Assembly (NCBI GenBank): GCA_050248375.1
Contig: JBFWSL010000009.1
Coordinates: 1 to 30,255 of the forward strand
Reading direction: 5' to 3'
DNA: 30,255 nucleotides
Source of the DNA: JAYZVT01 sp050248375
Lineage (GTDB): Bacteria; Pseudomonadota; Alphaproteobacteria; Rhizobiales; Methyloligellaceae
Shown in pieces: positions 28,469 through 30,255 of this stretch. How positions within the stretch are numbered: the stretch's first letter is position 1; every line of letters begins with the position of its first letter. Below the pieces are notes generated by a model. It was given only the letters and a program-made list of their open reading frames with translations. It made no database searches and had not been told where the DNA came from. The position numbers and the translations under genes are program-made.

Positions 28469-30255
28469 TCAATGCGCCGCTTCCCAGTTGCCGGCGGCGG
28501 CGGCGTCCACCTTCAGGGGCACCTTGAGCGACACGGCCGGCTCGGGCGACGTCTCCATCACCCGCGTCACCAGCCCGATGGTCCTGTCCACCTCGCCTTC
28601 CGGCGCCTCGAAGATCAGTTCGTCATGCACCTGCAGCAGCATGCGCGCCTTCAGCTTCGCCTGTTTCAGCGCCTCCGGCATGCGCACCATGGCGCGGCGG
28701 ATGATGTCGGCGGCGGAGCCTTGAAGCGGCGCGTTGATGGCGGCGCGCTCCAAGAAGGCGCGGGTGGACGGGTGCTTGGTGTTGATGTCGGGATAATGCG
28801 CCTTGCGGCCGAACAGCGTCTTCACATAGCCGTTGGCGCGCGCGAATTCCCTGGTCGCCTCCATGTAGTCGCGGATGCCGGGGAAGCGCTCGAAATAGGT
28901 CTTGATGTAGTCGCCCGCCTCCTGGCGCGAGATGCCGAGCTGGTTGGCCAGCCCGAATGCCGAGATGCCGTAGATGATGCCGAAGTTGATGGCCTTGGCG
29001 CGGCGGCGCACCTCGGGCGGCATGCCCTTCACCGGCACGCCGAACATCTCGGATGCCGTCATGGCGTGAATATCCAGCCCGTCCGCGAACGCCTGCTTCA
29101 ACGCGGCGATATCCGCCATGTGCGCCAGCACGCGCAGCTCGATCTGGGAATAGTCGGCGGAGATGAGCCTGTTGCCCCTGTCGGCGATGAAGGCGGTGCG
29201 GATGGAGCGGCCTTCCGGCGTGCGCACGGGGATATTCTGCAAATTCGGATCGGTGGAGGCGAGGCGGCCGGTGGAGGTCGCGGCCATGGCGTATGACGTG
29301 TGGATGCGGCCGGTCCTGGGGTTGATGTAGCCCGGCAGCGCGTCGGTGTAGGTGCTCCTGAGCTTGGACAACTGGCGCCATTCCAGCATACAGCCGATGA
29401 AGGCCCGCGCCTCCTGGCCCAGATCCTCCTGGGCCATGAGGTCGTCGAGCAGGCCGGCGCGGGTCTCCCACTGGCCGGACTTGGTGCGCTTGCCGCCGGG
29501 CAGCTTCATGCGGTCGAACAGGATCTCGCCGAGCTGGCGGGGCGAGGCCATGTTGAACTCCATGCCGGCGGTCTTCTGGATATCCGCCTCCAGCGCGCCC
29601 ATCTTCTGGGCGAAATCGCCGGACAGACGCGCGAGCACCTGGCGGTCCACCAGCACGCCCTCGCGCTCCATCTGCGCCAGCACGGGAGAGAGCGGACGCT
29701 CCAGCGTCTCGTACACGGACGTCATGCGCTCCGCGGCGAGGCGGGGCTTCAGCACCATCCACAGGCGCAGGGTCACGTCGGCGTCCTCGGCGGCGTATTC
29801 GGCGGCCTTTTCCACCGGCACGAGATCGAAGGTGACGCGCGACTTTCCCGTGCCCGCCACCTCGGAGAAGGAGATGCAGGTGTGGTTGAGATGGCGCTGG
29901 GCGAGATCGTCCATGCCGTGCCTGGCGCGGCCGGAGTCGAGCACATAGGACATCAGCATGGTGTCGTCGATGGGGCCGAGCGCGATGCCGTGGCTCGCCA
30001 TCACCTCCATGTCGTATTTCAGGTTCTGGCCGATCTTGAGCACGCCCGGGTCCTCGAGCAGCGGCTTGAGCAGCGCCAGGGCGTCCTTGAGCGGAACCTG
30101 CACGAGTTCGCTGGCGCCTTCCAGATCGAGGCCGTCGCCGGCGCGGTGCTGCAGCGGCACGTAGCAGGCCCTGCCCGGCTCCAGCGCCAGCGACACGCCG
30201 ACCAGGTTGGCGGCGACGCTGTCCAGGGAGTCCGTCTCGGTGTAGAAGGCGAAGT
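28469..30255 (-). CDS. polA: DNA polymerase I, C-terminal part (3'-5' exonuclease and polymerase domains)
   Basis: The visible 594 residues run off the right edge; a full PolA in this group is about 930-1000 residues. The first codons encode FAFYTETDSLDSVAANLVGV, the Exo I motif, followed by Exo II (IGQNLKYDMEVMASHG) and Exo III (YAAEDADVTLRLW). The polymerase domain shows motif A (SADYSQIELRVLAHM), motif B (RRRAKAINFGIIYGISAFGL) and motif C (LLQVHDELIFEAPEG), all intact. The Exo I motif is unusual: the metal-binding Asp of the consensus DTET is Tyr (FYTET), whereas Exo II and III residues are kept. The enzyme fills gaps in excision repair and Okazaki fragment processing. Polymerase identity is certain; proofreading activity is doubtful. 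Confidence 0.97.
   Translation of the reverse strand, partial: FAFYTETDSLDSVAANLVGVSLALEPGRACYVPLQHRAGDGLDLEGASELVQVPLKDALALLKPLLEDPGVLKIGQNLKYDMEVMASHGIALGPIDDTMLMSYVLDSGRARHGMDDLAQRHLNHTCISFSEVAGTGKSRVTFDLVPVEKAAEYAAEDADVTLRLWMVLKPRLAAERMTSVYETLERPLSPVLAQMEREGVLVDRQVLARLSGDFAQKMGALEADIQKTAGMEFNMASPRQLGEILFDRMKLPGGKRTKSGQWETRAGLLDDLMAQEDLGQEARAFIGCMLEWRQLSKLRSTYTDALPGYINPRTGRIHTSYAMAATSTGRLASTDPNLQNIPVRTPEGRSIRTAFIADRGNRLISADYSQIELRVLAHMADIAALKQAFADGLDIHAMTASEMFGVPVKGMPPEVRRRAKAINFGIIYGISAFGLANQLGISRQEAGDYIKTYFERFPGIRDYMEATREFARANGYVKTLFGRKAHYPDINTKHPSTRAFLERAAINAPLQGSAADIIRRAMVRMPEALKQAKLKARMLLQVHDELIFEAPEGEVDRTIGLVTRVMETSPEPAVSLKVPLKVDAAAAGNWEAAH

Overview
The window is about 30 kb of very GC-rich chromosomal DNA, densely packed with protein genes. 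Gene content and order point to an alphaproteobacterium of the order Hyphomicrobiales (Rhizobiales): the block ahcY - HPr - EIIA(Man) - short HprK - ChvG - ChvI with pckA diverging from it is a conserved landmark of that order. The HU protein with an N-terminal extension, DUF6152/DUF6644 proteins and the ChvGI envelope-stress pair fit the same assignment. Genus cannot be settled from the sequence alone. I see no rRNA or tRNA gene, no transposase, no CRISPR array and no phage gene; this is ordinary housekeeping and envelope chromosome with some poorly described small modules.

Region by region. 1-9.1 kb: 5' part of ahcY (minus), a divergent TadG-like von Willebrand A protein (plus), then a minus-strand operon running chvI, chvG, hprK, EIIA(Man), HPr (the truncated nitrogen/carbon-type PTS regulatory chain coupled to an acid/envelope two-component system). 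Diverging from it are a HugZ-type protein and pckA. 9.1-12.9 kb: a persulfide-dioxygenase-like metallo-hydrolase with competing inverted repeats in its leader, an HU protein, a secreted protein of unknown function, a palindromic intergenic repeat and a cytosolic gamma-glutamyltranspeptidase-like enzyme. 12.9-15.6 kb: a MarR regulator with a four-cysteine C-terminal tail, divergent from a cytochrome P460 gene and a thioredoxin-fold gene, with matching operator-like palindromes between them; then a class I glutamine amidotransferase. 15.6-21.3 kb: a minus-strand cassette DUF6152 - DUF6644 - metallo-hydrolase, a Thr/Val-rich secreted protein, DUF456, a small membrane protein, and a plus-strand pair made of a membrane coiled-coil protein and a membrane-anchored ClpP-fold protease-like protein. 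21.3-24.1 kb: two divergent PepSY proteins and an OmpR-type two-component system translationally coupled to one of them. 24.2-30.3 kb: a Kef-type antiporter with an RCK domain, a periplasmic L,D-transpeptidase, a 41-residue membrane protein, a YfdC-like FNT channel, a DUF302-like periplasmic protein and the 3' two thirds of polA.

Most worth a second look: the MarR/P460/thioredoxin module with its paired operators; the Asp-to-Tyr change in the Exo I motif of PolA; a Leu in place of Gly in the HprK Walker A motif; a ChvI-like direct repeat upstream of the TadG-like gene; the mutually exclusive inverted repeats in front of the persulfide-dioxygenase-like gene; the membrane coiled-coil / ClpP-fold pair; and the 41-residue membrane protein. 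Nothing here is a complete, clearly undescribed defence or mobile system.
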